The translations under genes and the position numbers were made by a program. From NCBI GenBank assembly GCA_035578905.1, contig JAQJVL010000245.1, positions 1,131,001 through 1,195,000 of the forward strand: a stretch of 64,000 nt of DNA. Direction: 5' to 3'. Source of the stretch: Stictocephala bisonia. Lineage: Eukaryota; Arthropoda; Insecta; Hemiptera; Membracidae. This document shows positions 12,120 to 23,689 of this stretch, piece by piece. How positions within the stretch are numbered: the first letter of the stretch is position 1; each line of letters starts with the position of its first letter. The notes beneath the pieces are model-generated. The model was not told the DNA's origin and did not search any database. It was given only the letters and a program-made list of their open reading frames with translations.

Positions 12120-12268
12120 CACTCGCCAGTTCACATGGGCCTACAGGCCTGTGCGTGAACTTTATTCAACGAGTGAAGTACCGACCGTTGGCTCAGTGGG
12201 GATTCGAACCTTGGACGTTGCCCACCGCAGTCCGAAGCCTTAGCCACTGAGCCACCGCGCCGGCTCTT
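12120..12268 (-). mobile_element. SINE-C copy nested in inverted-repeat element
   Basis: This is the best-preserved head of the family. On the minus strand, box A reads tggctcagtggctaagg (about 12254 down to 12238) and box B ggttcgaatcccc (about 12212 down to 12200). They are followed by the body with cacgcacaggcctgtaggcc. A T-rich run on the plus strand at about 12101-12116 is consistent with the A-rich tail. Confidence 0.85.
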
Positions 12269-12593
12269 ATATTATGCTCAATTTAAAAAGCTGTTTCAAT
12301 ACTTGACACTTACTATTTATTTACACATTTCCAAATAAAAACCTAAACAACCATGTTTTAATAGAATTGTTTAGACAAAACAATGGAACCATATAACAAT
12401 ATTAACCAACCGTGGAACAAAAATATTCATAAGTACGTAAATTGCTGTGATGTGTTATGTCCGAACACGTTCATTCACAAGGATGAAAAGAGCTAAACAA
12501 GAAGAACGGTTTTAAAATAACGGTTTCTCTCCAAAAAATAACGTACTACTAGTGTTTGAAAAAATCATTTAATTTTACGTATGAACATATAAT

Positions 12594-12635
12594 AATACAT
12601 TTGTATTTTATGTTTATTTAAAATACAAATGTATT
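12594..12635. repeat. Perfect hairpin, 17-bp arms
   Basis: Arms aatacatttgtatttta (12594-12610) and its exact reverse complement (12619-12635) flank an 8-base loop. It lies inside the inverted-repeat element just before its right arm. Confidence 0.8.
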
Positions 12636-12835
12636 AATAGTTAATAACGGGTATGAAGTCTTGTTGTTGTTGATGAAATCAGTGATTTAGAAAAAGCAGT
12701 TACTGATTATTACGACATTCAGTGTAGCAGGTAAACCAGCTGTGTGACGTCATTGTCACCAAGATTTACTGTGCACCATGCGCGTAATTCCTACCGTATT
12801 ATTCTAGCTACCATGCTTACAACCTTCCCTTGTTG

Positions 12836-13228
12836 AACATTATGAAAGATCTAACCTCCTCAATATCACAGACACCATTGTTTACACTCCAACAGCTATT
12901 ATAATTTTTTTGTAAATCATTATTTACATTTGAACAGCTGTTACTTTACGACTCCTTTAAATCTTCCTCCGTGTTATTCTCATAGCCTATAAACGTACTT
13001 TGAGGGCTTCTCATACCTTTCAGGATGAAAATATTGAAAAATTAAGACGTTATTGCACAACTACGAACAAAAGCAAATTCTTTGACACCTCAAACGTTTA
13101 AATTAGTCAAGAAATAAGGGTGGAGGTGTTTTGACAAAAAACTGCTTCGCGTATTACATATATGTAATAACAAATATGAAATATTTACTTAAGTACTTAT
13201 TAAAATTTCTATAAATTTACTTTCATGT

Positions 13229-13278
<50 letters not shown>

Positions 13279-13504
13279 TATCAAAAGAAATATAGACATT
13301 TAATTAAAACGACAATGTACAGTTATAACGTTCAATATATATATAGTAAATTGCTGTTTCTGTTGGTCCCTATTGTTTTTTAAAAAGTTAAACAAACTTT
13401 TTGCAAATAAATTAAAGAAATATTAGACTTGCTAGGTTCAGTATTTGTTATATTTTAACACCTATTGTAGTTTAAAGTAATAGCCTACTAACACATTGTC
13501 GGCA
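12836..13504. other. AT-rich stretch with a 45-base T tract
   Basis: The T tract occupies 13231-13275 and could be the tail of a minus-strand retroposon, but no body is recognisable beside it. Nothing else is seen. Confidence 0.5.
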
Positions 13505-13930
13505 TTAGTAGCGTAGTGCTGTAACTCAGCTACTTGGGGACAAAGTGTTGAGGATATTGTAGGTGATGGATTATATACTAGATCCTCTGAATACACTCAT
13601 GGCATCCGATCGATGGTTGCCATCGACGTGGGCACTACTAGAGAAGTCTAGAGTGTTCATTATTTTGGATGGTAGTCAAGGTTCAGATGTTGTGTAGGGA
13701 AGAGAAAGTGAGAGTCAGGCTTGCTAGTTTGGTGAAAATAAGCCCAACACTTCGTGATTCGGATTCCACGTAAATGTGTAGGTCCCTTAGTTGCCTCGGC
13801 TGTTGGGCTTGAGGAACAGTCGACCTTACTTGGTAACTACACTCGTTCATCTACACTCGTTCGCTCCTTACATTCGCCGATATCTTGACGATCGCGTCTT
13901 ACTGATGAATGTTTGGTATAAAGTGTGTTA
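13505..13930 (+). repeat. Rep-A dispersed repeat, near full length
   Basis: It begins with the head gtagcgtagtgctgtaactc and then shows ggttgccatcgacgtggg, gttgtgtagggaagagaa, a diverged form of the tacgtggttcggattccac word and the 3' part with acactcgttcatctacactc and a final gatatcttgacgatcgcg. The 3' end lies about 850 bp before the 35-bp array. Confidence 0.85.
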
Positions 13931-14779
13931 CAACATATAAGTATTATCTAAGTACAAATTATTGGTTTATGAAAAAGAAAATACTCTGCTAAGAATAGTA
14001 TTACTAGATATTGTTTACTAACTGCTGTTGTATTTTTATTGCTTTTTCATTACAATGATGTAACAATTTTATTTTGTAACCAAAAAGGTTACTATTATAT
14101 AGGATATTTATCACAATTTAGGTACTTTATACAAAATTGATAATTTTACTACTTAGCATTATTCAAATATATTTACTCATTCTTATTATTTCAGTTCAGA
14201 ATGATCAGTAATTTTATACATCTTATGAGAATTGTAATATTTTAAGTATTTTAGAGAGTTAACACACTAATAAATTTATTTTCCATTGACTATGATTCTT
14301 TTATTAAGGACAATAAAATCAATTTCAAAATCATAAAATGTTTAGTCCATAATTTGTTGATTGATTTGCGCAAACGTTATAGATTACAAATATTGCACTC
14401 GCTCAGATTCAAAATTTTTTAAATACGCGATAAATTGTTTCATTAAACAGACAATTTTCTGTTACAAAACACAATCAAGTATCATAATTTTCAGGTTAGG
14501 TTATTTCAAATAATATCAAATATCAGAATTAAGATGGTCTGAATTTTACGTTAAAGCAAATTACATAATATGGTTTACAACAACATTGTATATTGTCTGT
14601 ATTAGCGCCTCAGGAAGATTTTTCTTCTTTTTTTATTTTTTATTTTATGACACAAAACAATGTTTCGTTGAGTATGGTTCATATTGGTAAACAATCATTT
14701 TGTTTATTATTACCATTCACAAGTGGATGGAATACATTTCGTTCGTGGTAACACAGTTGTTTTAATCATATATAAAGTA
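13931..14779. other. AT-rich stretch, nothing recognised
   Basis: No gene or element recognised. Confidence 0.45.
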
Positions 14780-16650
14780 AGGGAGGCCTCAAGTCTAATG
14801 TACTTTGGGAAAGTAGTGAGGCCTATATATTTATGTACCTTGGGACAGTAGTGAGGCGTGTATATATATGTACCTAGGGACAGTGGTGAGGCCTGTATAT
14901 TTATGTACATTGGGAGAGTATTGAGCCCGGTATATTTATGAACATTGGGAGAGTATTGAGGCCTCTATATATTTATGTAGCCTACATTGGACATTAGTGA
15001 TGCCGATATACATATGTAGTTTGGGAGAGTATTGAGGCGTGTATATTTATGTACATTGGGAGAGTATTGAGGCCTGTATATTTATGAACATTGGGAGAGT
15101 ATTGAGGCCTCTATATATTTATGTAGCCTACATTGGACATTAGTGATGCCGATATAAATATGTAGTTTGGGAAAGTAGTGAGGCCAATATACATATGTAC
15201 TTAGGGAGAGTATTGAGGCCTGTATATTTATGTACATTGGGAGAGTAGTGATGCCGATATGCATATGTACCTTGGGGGAGTAGTGAGGCCTCTAAACATA
15301 TGTACTTAGGGAGAGTAGTGAGGCCTCTAAACATATGTTCTTTGGTGGAGTAGTGAGACCTCTATACATATGTACTTTGGGAGAGTATTGAGGCCTCTAA
15401 ACATATGTACTTTGGGGAAGTAGTGAGGCCTCTAAACATAGGTACTTAGGAAGAGTAGTGAGGTCTCTAACCATATGTACCTTGGGGGAGTAGTGAGGTC
15501 TCTATACATACGTACCTTGGGGAGTAGTGAGGCCTCTAAACATAAGTACTTAGGGAGAGTAGTGAGGCCTCTAAACATATGTACTTAGGGAGAGTAGTGA
15601 GGCCTCTAAACATTTGTACTTAGGGAGAGAAGTGAGGCCTCTAAACATAAGTACTTAGGGAGAGTAGTGAGGCCTCTAAACATATGTACTTAGGGAAAGT
15701 AGTGACACCTCTAAACATTTATACTTAGGGAGAGTAGTGAGGCCTCTAAACATATGTACTTAGGGAGAGTAGTGAGGCCTCTAAACATTTGTACTTAGGG
15801 AGAGTAGTGAGGCATCTAAACAAATATACTTAGGGAGAGTAGTGAGGCCTCTATACATATTCACCTTGGGGGAGTAGTGAGGCCTCTAAACAAATGTACT
15901 TAGGGAGAGTAGTGAGGCCTCTAAACATTTGTACTTAGAGAGAGTAGTGAGGCCTTTAAACATATGTACTTAGGGAGAGTAGTGAGGCCTCTAAACATAT
16001 GTACTTTGGGGGAGTAGTGAGACCTCTATACATATGTACTTAGGGAGAGTATTGAGGCCTCTAAACATATGTACTTAGGGGGAGTAGAGAGGCCTCTAAA
16101 CATATGTACTTAGGAAGAGTAGTGAGGCCTCTAAACATGTGTACCTTGGGGGAGTAGTGAGGCCTCTATACATATGTACCTTGGGGGAATTGTGAGGCCT
16201 CTATACATATGTACGTTGAGGGAGTAGTGAGGCCTCTAAACATATGTACTTAGAGGGATTAGTGAGGCCTCTAAAAATATGTACTTTGGTGGAGTAGTGA
16301 GGCTTCTAAACATATGTACTTAGGGAGAGTAGTGAGGCCTCTAAACATATGTACTTTGAGGGAGAAGTGAGGCCTATGTACCTTGGGACAGAATTTAGGC
16401 CTTTATATGTATGTAGTTTGGGAAAGTAGCGGGGCCTTTAGATGTATGTACATTGGGAGTGTATCAATGCCTTTGGCTATATGTAATTGTGAAAGTGTGG
16501 AGGCCTGTAAACTTGTGTTATTTAGTGGAGTAGGGAGACGTCTAGACTTATATAATTTAGGATATTATGGATGCCTTTAGATTGTTGTACTTTGTGAGGA
16601 TAGAGAGGCCTCTATTTTTATGTACATTGGGAGAGTATAGAGGTTACTAG
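14780..16650 (+). repeat. 35-bp tandem array, about 53 copies
   Basis: The unit centres on gaggcctctaaacatatgta followed by cttagggagagtagt (35 bp). The first units have tatatttatgtaccttggga variants, and the last 250 bp are strongly diverged. Within the left part, a block containing gtagcctacattggacatta is duplicated about 146 bp apart (near 14941 and 15087). Small open frames here are chance products. Confidence 0.97.
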
Positions 16651-17369
16651 ACCTATTAATACTAAGGCAGTGAGGCAAGAGACTACATGAATCCCGTCAT
16701 AATTGAGAGTTAGGAGTCATTTATATGTGGTAGTTTGTAAACAATCCTGTAGATTGGGAAATTACGGGTTATCTCTGTGTGAGTGTATCATGTAATCTTG
16801 AAAGTTAGACGGATTGTGAGTCATCTATGTGCACGATATCGTATTCTACAAGAATTTGTGGAGGTGAAAGGAATCTTTTACTTCTGAAGTGTTTTATAGT
16901 AGGGTTTTTTGCATCTTGTATTTTATCACACTTATAGTTTCAAAGAGCTTTTTTACTTCTAATGTTATATGGCAAACCGCAGCAAACAACCATGTATAGG
17001 AGATTTGATTCAAACGAGTTTTAATTCCAGATATTTTACTAACTGAACAATTTTCTATCGTGTTTTTTTATAATTTTAAAGCTCCATATTTTTATTTTGT
17101 TTAATCTATACTGTTCTATATTATTCGTTAATGCACCGAATACGAATAATAGTTTTATTAAAATATTAAATTCAACCTAATTATTAAACTCCAACAATGG
17201 TATGGTAGATAAGTCAACAGTCAACTTTGTTTGATATTAACTTCCGACGTAACCGCATATGTCATGTACAGTAAACTTCTTAGACGATCTGTATTAACTT
17301 AATACTTAGGCACGTGTATTTGGCGAAGTTATTTGCATGGGGTGGAGTGGTGGGGGGGATATACAGCAT
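16651..17369. other. Diverged array edge, then AT-rich unique DNA
   Basis: From 16651 to about 16870 there are faint traces of the 35-bp unit (gggaaattacgg, gaaagttagacgg). Beyond that, nothing is recognised. Confidence 0.4.
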
Positions 17370-17440
17370 GATATAACTGTTTCCTGTCAATTTCCTGAGC
17401 CTTCTCATATGTCATGCCGAGTGTGATATATTGAACACTC
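17370..17440 (+). repeat. Solitary relative of the 95-bp satellite edge
   Basis: The words ctgtttcctgtcaatttcct and tcatatgtcatgccgagt match the right edge of the 95-bp array, which has ctgtttcctatcaatttcct near 5998 and catttgtcatgttgag near 6024. It is a single diverged unit, 11 kb from the array. Confidence 0.65.
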
Positions 17441-17680
17441 GACTGTTGGTCTCTTACTCTATTTCGATTGGTGAACATCGAATCTTCGACTATACATCAT
17501 TTTAAAATAAACTGTATTATAATTACAACATTGAAGTATTTAAGTACTTTTCAGTTTGATATTTTCATAAGGTTTTCATTGCAATTAAGTAATTTTAAAG
17601 TACTAAAATATACTTTATTAAATGGTAAAATATAACATAAAAAAATATATAAAACATAAACTCTATCCATTATTATTAGG

Positions 17681-17955
17681 ATGTCGATCGTAGATATACA
17701 TGAATATGAGGAGCAGATACGTGTATGTGAAATAATGTAGTCATTGTTACTAAGTTCAACTGTTCCTTAGAAAGAGCTACTAATTACTATCCCAATACCC
17801 TGGGTAACTAATGGACCTACTCTATTACGTGGAATCCGAGCCACGAAGTATTGGTCTTATTCCAAAAATATCAAGTCTGATACGCATTGTTCTTCTATAT
17901 ACAACATACAGACCCTGGCTACCATCCAAATAGGACACACCAGACTTATCTAATA
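17681..17955 (-). repeat. Rep-A copy, truncated
   Basis: Minus-strand copy holding the 3' part (gtcgatcgtagatatac near 17683), the middle (attacgtggaatccgagcca) and tggctaccatccaaatagga. The 5' head is absent. Moderately diverged. Confidence 0.75.
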
Positions 17956-18229
17956 AAGTGAATAGTGAAAAACCTATCGACTATTAAATAATAACTTATC
18001 TTATCATGCTACAATAAATAATAAAAATGTACTATTTAAGAATACATAAACTAATGAAAAATATATTGAATTTGCTGTATTTCGTAAACATGTTTCCAAT
18101 GTACCTTATCTGTTAAAAAAGTCCTGGGCTGGAACACTTCAACCTATAATTGTAGTGTTCATATAATATTCAGACAACAAAGAAATCCTTTAGGCAAAGC
18201 ACTTCCAGTTTAGTTCTTGGCTTAGAAAC

Positions 18230-18395
18230 TCCGAACTAAGTAGTCGGTTGATATATTTACCATATATTAATTGGTCTTATTTACAACTAATTTACAAGCC
18301 TTATGCCTCCCCTAAACAACATCTGAACCTGCACAACCATTCAAACGGACACCCCAGACTTCTCTAAAAGTGTCCACGCCGTTAGCTATTTAGAT
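18230..18395 (-). repeat. Rep-A fragment
   Basis: Minus-strand piece of the central Rep-A region: aacaacatctgaacctg, gacaccccagacttctcta and gtgtccacgccgttagc. Both ends are missing. Confidence 0.6.
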
Positions 18396-19180
18396 GATGA
18401 TAATATAAAATAACAAATTTCCAGCACATGTGGTCTAGTAATACGATCGCCCAATAAAATGAATAAATATTATATTTATGGAAGTTTTTTTATTTGTAAC
18501 AGTTCGGACAGAATAATATAACAATTTTGAGTTAAGACCAATTATATTAACGTATTTTATAAATCACTAAAATATTTAACAGCACCATTGAACAATATTA
18601 CAAATAATAAATAAAGCAATGATACGTTATGTAAGGCTATTTTGTTAGCAATTAAAATAATTCTATAAAAACGATTCTTCAATATAAAATTGGTAAATCA
18701 TATTTGACCTGGTAGTTTTAAGATCAACTGTGATTGTATTAAATTTTTCATTTATAATAATATAATGGGAAGGCCTACATATAAACTAAAAAAAATGAAC
18801 AAAATTAATTTGACACGAGGAACTGTTTCCATACCACTTCAGTTCAAAATATAAAAGGTGAGTTTATTTCACGAGACATAAGACTGTTAAAAGCTATTGT
18901 TGATGTTTACCGAGGGAGTGTCGTAGGTCCTTAAATGTGTTTAGGACTGCAAATGATCCCTGTCCTTAAGGATTAGGCACGGTCTGTTTGAACAATCTGA
19001 TGGTATTCTTGGTCCATTCCGCAGTATTGTTTAAAGCAAATATTTTTTTACGAACTTTATTCGAGTAAAATAGAACCGTAAAATGTGTCATAGATCGAAA
19101 GATTAAACAAAGAGGCAAATATGTGCATAGCTTTATTCTTTATTTTTTTCTAAAAAAAAAAAAAAATAATAAAAATAAAG
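18396..19180. other. AT-rich stretch, nothing recognised
   Basis: A slightly more GC-rich patch at 18900-19030 contains the imperfect dyad gtccttaaatgtgtttaggac. I could not link it to a known element. An A-run lies near 19151-19170. Confidence 0.4.
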
Positions 19181-19316
19181 TAAAAGTCACTCGCTAGATT
19201 ACATGGGCCTGCAGGTCTGTGTGTGAATGTTTATTCAACGAGTGAAGTACATACCGTTAGCTCAGTGGGATTTGAACCTAAGACCCCGACAGTCCAAAGC
19301 CTTAACCACTGAATTC
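19181..19316 (-). mobile_element. SINE-C copy, diverged
   Basis: The minus-strand head carries cagtggttaaggctttggac and a mutated box B (ggttcaaatccc). The body has the gcctgcaggtctgtgtgtga word. The first bases of the head are lost. An AT-rich run on the tail side (plus strand, 19140-19180) may be the poly-A tail. Confidence 0.75.
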
Positions 19317-19479
19317 TTATATATAAAAAAAATTTAGAAGAAAATTACATCAATTTCTATAAAAAGTGTTAATTCTTCATATTTTTCTATCTCAGTAAGC
19401 GTTTTATTTAATTTAAAGACACCGATCTAGGGTAGTACAGCATATAGATTTGCAATGAGTGTGTATTACCAGTTATGTC

Positions 19480-19645
19480 CCATTGTTACAAACTAAGGCT
19501 GGATATTATTTTGAAAGTGCCATTAATTAAAGGCCCGATGCAAAATGAACACCCCGTGGTTATCAGCAGATCACTTTTAAAATTTATTGACTCTGATTGG
19601 AGTGATAAGACTCACAACCGTTAGCCTGCTAAATTGGGTTTTATC
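19480..19645 (-). repeat. Rep-B copy, partial
   Basis: Minus-strand copy of the Rep-B variant. The plus strand shows gttacaaactaaggctg, agtgccattaattaaaggcc, ggttatcagcagatc and gactctgattggagtg in the same order as the copy at 39498-39765. Confidence 0.65.
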
Positions 19646-20019
19646 ATACGCTATAAATGTTTTTATTTATTTATCATATAGATTATTCTGCATTAGTTTT
19701 TAGTAAGTCACAATGCCCTTTTCTATAAATTTAAATATAATATTAAGAGATTTTTGACCATTTTACCTTAAATTAAAACAGCATTAAATTGAATTCGGAT
19801 CAACTTGTACCACCCTACAAAGAGATGTACCTATAGGATACAGTATGCTATCACCCATAGCATATAAATAGAAGGTAGATGGACCAGAGAACCTAATTAG
19901 ATAATTTGTTAACTGACCAGCGTGACATCAGAAAATATTGACTTAGAAAGATTATGATGTTTGCTAATAATATTTTGAAAGTTGCTGTTAAGTGATTAAA
20001 TAAAACGCAAATTGCAATA

Positions 20020-20105
20020 AAGTTGACGCACAGGCCTGCAGGCCCATGAGTGAAGGTTCTATTCATGTTTCCCAGTCTTTCTTATGATTCATCTTTCATT
20101 TCTTC
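20020..20105 (+). mobile_element. SINE-C 3' fragment
   Basis: Only the body and tail are present: gacgcacaggcctgcaggcc, then gaaggttctattcatgtttc and tatgattcatctttcatttc. The tail extension is shared with the copy at 22903-23090 in the opposite orientation, so it is part of a SINE subfamily. The tRNA head is missing, as in a 5'-truncated insertion. Confidence 0.75.
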
Positions 20106-20451
20106 TTTAAAAAAATAATTAGATAAAAAATAAAAACATTTGAAATCGATATAGTTAAAAGGGATTTTTTATTTGAAAATGTAATAATAAAACACTCTTT
20201 GTATACATTTTTCTTTAGGAATCACTGGAATGGAAGTACTGGCGTGGAATTTATGCCAAACAATACAAATCCATTAGAATTATAACAGATCGATTAGAAT
20301 TAATTATTTGTTTTAAGACGGTCAAATGATTGTTTTTACTATAATAATTTTTATAACACTCTACGATTATAGAATAATTGTTATTACTATGAAAACTTAC
20401 TAACAAATAACGCGTATTTCACTAATAAAAGTCTGTAACTTAATTAATCTA
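20106..20451. other. AT-rich stretch, nothing recognised
   Basis: Nothing recognised. Confidence 0.4.
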
Positions 20452-20661
20452 ATGAGTGAGGACCTAACTAATAAAAAAGTAAATAAAGAACTAAAAGACA
20501 ACAAAATAAGATTCATACCCAAGATAGATAAAAGAACTACAGAAGGAATGGCATTTTCAGAAGCTGAGCTCCAACGGAGAACTATGAGCATTAGGGAATA
20601 CTGGGAAGGGATGAAGTCAAATAACACCAAAAGACAGTCCAGAAAATTAAAACTGTTATGA
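20452..20661 (+). CDS. Small open frame, 69 codons, doubtful
   Basis: The translation begins MSEDLTNKKVNKELKDNKIR and is strongly hydrophilic, with many K, R, E and N residues and a short acidic/basic middle (SEAELQRRTMSIREYWEGM). It has no signal peptide, membrane segment or recognisable motif. It is slightly richer in GC than its flanks. It could be a fragment of a mobile-element ORF or simply chance in AT-rich DNA; the complementary strand is also open for 76 codons. I do not recognise it and give it low weight. Confidence 0.15.
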   Translation: MSEDLTNKKVNKELKDNKIRFIPKIDKRTTEGMAFSEAELQRRTMSIREYWEGMKSNNTKRQSRKLKLL

Positions 20662-22902
20662 TATTAAAAGCAAGACAAATATTAATCTTCTACAATTTTT
20701 ACTGCGTATTTCTGACTTTCTATCCATTATATCTGAATGAATAAGATCAATGTTGAGGTTATTTTGACAAATACAGTACTTTGATATCATTAATTTAAAA
20801 CCCCTTAAAACAAACTAAACATTTTGTTAGTTCAAGCGTTTATTGAGATTGTATACAATTATTATATTAGCAGTCAATTTCTTATTGTATAATATGTAGA
20901 ATCGTAGCTTGTAAATTTAATTCTTTAAGATCACAAATATGAAAATGGTAAATAAAATGTAGCACTTAAAATCTTTAAGATCTCAATTTTACTCTTTAAA
21001 AAATCCTAAAAACAAGTATTTAATTAATATCTATCATATTCATATAGATACAGTTATTATTATAATGGTAAATAAAATCAATAACAAATTCCTTAACTCT
21101 ATTAACTTTTAGGAATTAAACGAAATTCTGTATTTTGAGTAATTTAGTTTGGAAGGTAATATATTTATTACAAACAATGTGTTTTCCGTTGTGCATTTTT
21201 TACTTTGTGACCATTCCAATTTTTCTAGAACCACTTATACTCACAAGCGTTTTAATTTAAAATATATCATATTAATTTAAAACCTGGTTTCCAAAACAAG
21301 TTTTCAAACAACTGAAAATCCCCTGGTTTTATGTCAAAGTAACCATAAGTATTTGTAAAATCAGATATAGCAAAGGTTAGTAGTACGAAATGCAAAACTA
21401 AAAGTGAAGTGTATTTTTTTATTTAATGTAAAAACATTAATTGTAATAAATAGATGTTCCTCTTTACCAAATAACACAATACTCGTCAAATAATTTTTTT
21501 TAATCCACATTTTACGAGAGAATGTAATTGGTGAAGTTACAGCGTAATTTGAAACCGGAGTAATGCAATTTACTTGCATAACAATAATTACAGTTGAGGA
21601 ATCTATAACCCTGTTAAAGGGCTTATTAGTTTACTCCCAGGCCAGGAATATAAGGCATGTATCTTTAAAATTAAAGATTTGTCAAATGAAATATGAATTT
21701 ATTTATTTATTTTTTTTATAATTTTGAACTGGAAATATTGCATACATTATTAAGTGGCAGATCAAGATGGCAGTTTAAAGATTTATGATAATATCTAGAA
21801 TAGTATATTACATTTCTAAATGTTTTTTAATAAAAATTTTATTAATCTTATGATAGAATAAATATTTCAAACCCATACTTGTTACAAAATCACAATGAAA
21901 AAGATACAAATAAGTGTATGTTATTTGTACATACATGTTGTCATATGTTTTAAACTTATTTTTTGAACACTTTAAAGAAAAATGTAGAGACGAGAAAGTT
22001 TAACACAGTAATTTATCTGTAAGTAGAAACAGACCAAAAGAAAAAAACCATGTAACTACAGTTCATAACTAACGAGATTTGTATCGTTTAACTACGTATC
22101 AGACTTTAATAACTATCGTGTGATTTTCTTCCTGCATGTATTGGCTCAAAAAAAGGAAACATCTGTTATCAACATTTTTCGAAAACAGACGTTAGTAAAA
22201 TATATAAATTCGCATTTGTTAGTTGCAACACTTGATCTTTATCTAAAGTCTCAAATGCGAATAGCATAGTTTATCGATTTTTTGGTGTCGGTTTATAAAT
22301 TGTTTTCTGTTATCTTTACATTTTTGTGGCTTTAGATAAAGGAATAAAATTAATTTATTTGACATGGATCTTAATACTGTAATATAAATGGTAACAAAAC
22401 CTATAAAATTTCAAATTTTCCAATTTTAGTTGAGTAATTGAAAAGTTACAATATTTCGTTATATTTGTTTTTAAATATTAGAGCAAATATATTTTTAAAT
22501 ACTTCATTTGCGTGATTACTAATAATATATCCATTTAAATAAGATTACTTTTCTTTAGTGATTTATTTTTAAAATACTATTTATTAAAATAAATTAATAA
22601 AACATAGTATGTTGGGAATTACTGTATAAACATGTTAACTTTGTCCTTTTTCTTCGCTCGATTTCATACTAAATCACACAATGCAATGGACTGCAGGTAA
22701 AAATAAATGTATCCTCTGAACTTTCAAATTCTAGTTAAACTGCTTGGATAAAACATAATGTAAAACTACGTGTGGCTGGTTTTTTGTTTTATATGATTTT
22801 TAAATAGTCTACAGTTATTATAATCCAATATACCTTATTCAATAAAAATAGAGTTTGAGGGAAATATATGAAATAATTGTTAACGTTAATAATTAACGTT
22901 TC
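20662..22902. other. AT-rich stretch, no gene seen
   Basis: Unique AT-rich DNA. A small dyad (attcgcatttg near 22210, caaatgcgaat near 22252) is the only structure seen. Open frames are short and without features. Confidence 0.45.
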
Positions 22903-23092
22903 TGAAATGAAAGATGAATCATAAGAAACACTGGGAAACATGTATAGAACCTTCACTCACTAGTTCACATGGGCCTGCAGGCCTGTGCGTGAACTTTATT
23001 CAAACTGTATTTAGGCCTGGAGATTCGAACCTTGTACCATTTTTCCACACTCAGAAACCTTAGCCACTGGACCTCCACGCCGTAATACAATA
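22903..23092 (-). mobile_element. SINE-C copy with long tail, 34 bp from the exon donor
   Basis: Minus-strand copy. The head near 23092-23030 has ggcgtggaggtccagtggct and box B ggttcgaatctcc. The body has cacgcacaggcctgcaggcc, and the tail (aatgaaagatgaatcataag at 22906 on the plus strand) matches that at 20070-20103. If the neighbouring exon is real, this SINE sits in intron 1 close to the splice donor. Confidence 0.8.
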
Positions 23093-23125
23093 AGAATACA
23101 TTAATTAATGCATTAAATCACTAAC

Positions 23126-23201
23126 CTTGTGCTTTAGCAGTATCCAAAACTAGAGAGAAGATCAGAAGTCCCCAGAAGGCGGCGGGTGTCGGTAACGCCA
23201 T
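23126..23201 (-). CDS. First coding exon of an unidentified secreted or membrane protein
   Basis: The minus strand starts with ATG at 23201 and reads MALPTPAAFWGLLIFSLVLD, then TAKAQ: 25 codons plus one base. This is a textbook signal peptide: short N-region, hydrophobic core from about residue 7 to 19, and a likely cleavage after AKA (residue 24). The frame ends at 23126 in CAAG followed by GTTAGT, a good splice donor, giving a phase-1 intron. A signal-peptide exon followed by a phase-1 intron is common in genes for extracellular modular proteins (Ig, EGF and FN3 families) and in some small secreted proteins. It is GC-rich compared with its flanks. The rest of the gene must lie at lower coordinates, after a long intron; I found no convincing second exon in the window. 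The protein family cannot be named from 25 residues. Confidence 0.6.
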
Positions 23202-23480
23202 CGAAGACACTATCGTTACCAACCTACACTAGAACACTGACACTGGCTGTGGGTGTACAGTACGCTCACTATTGACACCAGTTGACCCCCGACATTGCGC
23301 CCAATTCCCGCTGCCTATGTATAATTGTACTTAACTAATGTAGCCTAGGACGGCTGGCGCGTGGGCGCTGGGCAAGTCTGGTACACAGACTAACAAAATG
23401 AACTTGATTACATCCCATTCACTGAACGGGCGGGTCCACGGAAACGTCACTTCATCACTTCCGAACTAACTAGTTGAATT
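23202..23480 (-). promoter_or_regulatory. Putative 5' UTR and core promoter of the signal-peptide gene
   Basis: About 280 bp of unusually GC-rich sequence immediately upstream of the ATG, on the minus strand. It contains several arthropod initiator-like TCAGTG words (in ccagtgtcagtgttctag about 45 bp before the ATG, and in ccgttcagtgaatggga near 23420), a GC-rich block cagcgcccacgcgccagcc and a TATA-like attatacatagg near 23320. I cannot decide which start site is used. Confidence 0.4.
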
Positions 23481-23689
23481 TCGTAGCTAAATTTTATACG
23501 ACTTGATCTGTCTAAAATGCATGCCTATAATTTAAACAGCACTTATAACAGTTTATTTTTATTGGTAAAATGTTAACCCACAAAATATTAATAAAAAATA
23601 TTCGTAACTAACCTATAATTTTAAATTATTTCGCCAGATCACTTATAAGACTACAACACCTCATATTTTAATCCAAATATTGTCACAAA

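Larger units (their letters stand above)
11821..12824. mobile_element. Inverted-repeat element with 14-bp flanking direct repeat
   Basis: The left arm (about 11835-12000) and right arm (about 12658-12810) are imperfect inverted repeats of about 160 bp. Landmarks are aataatacggtaggg, cgcgcattgtgcgcagtaaa and gaaatcagtgatttagaaa, the last read on the minus strand in the left arm. The whole is bounded by the same 14 bases in direct orientation, ccatgcttacaacc, at 11821-11834 and 12811-12824, which looks like a target-site duplication. Inside are a minus-strand SINE and a 17-bp-arm hairpin. No transposase frame is left. Related ends (cggta.ctag.aa) occur at 25535-25850 and near 51270. The long target duplication suggests a Mutator-like or foldback element. 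Confidence 0.75.
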
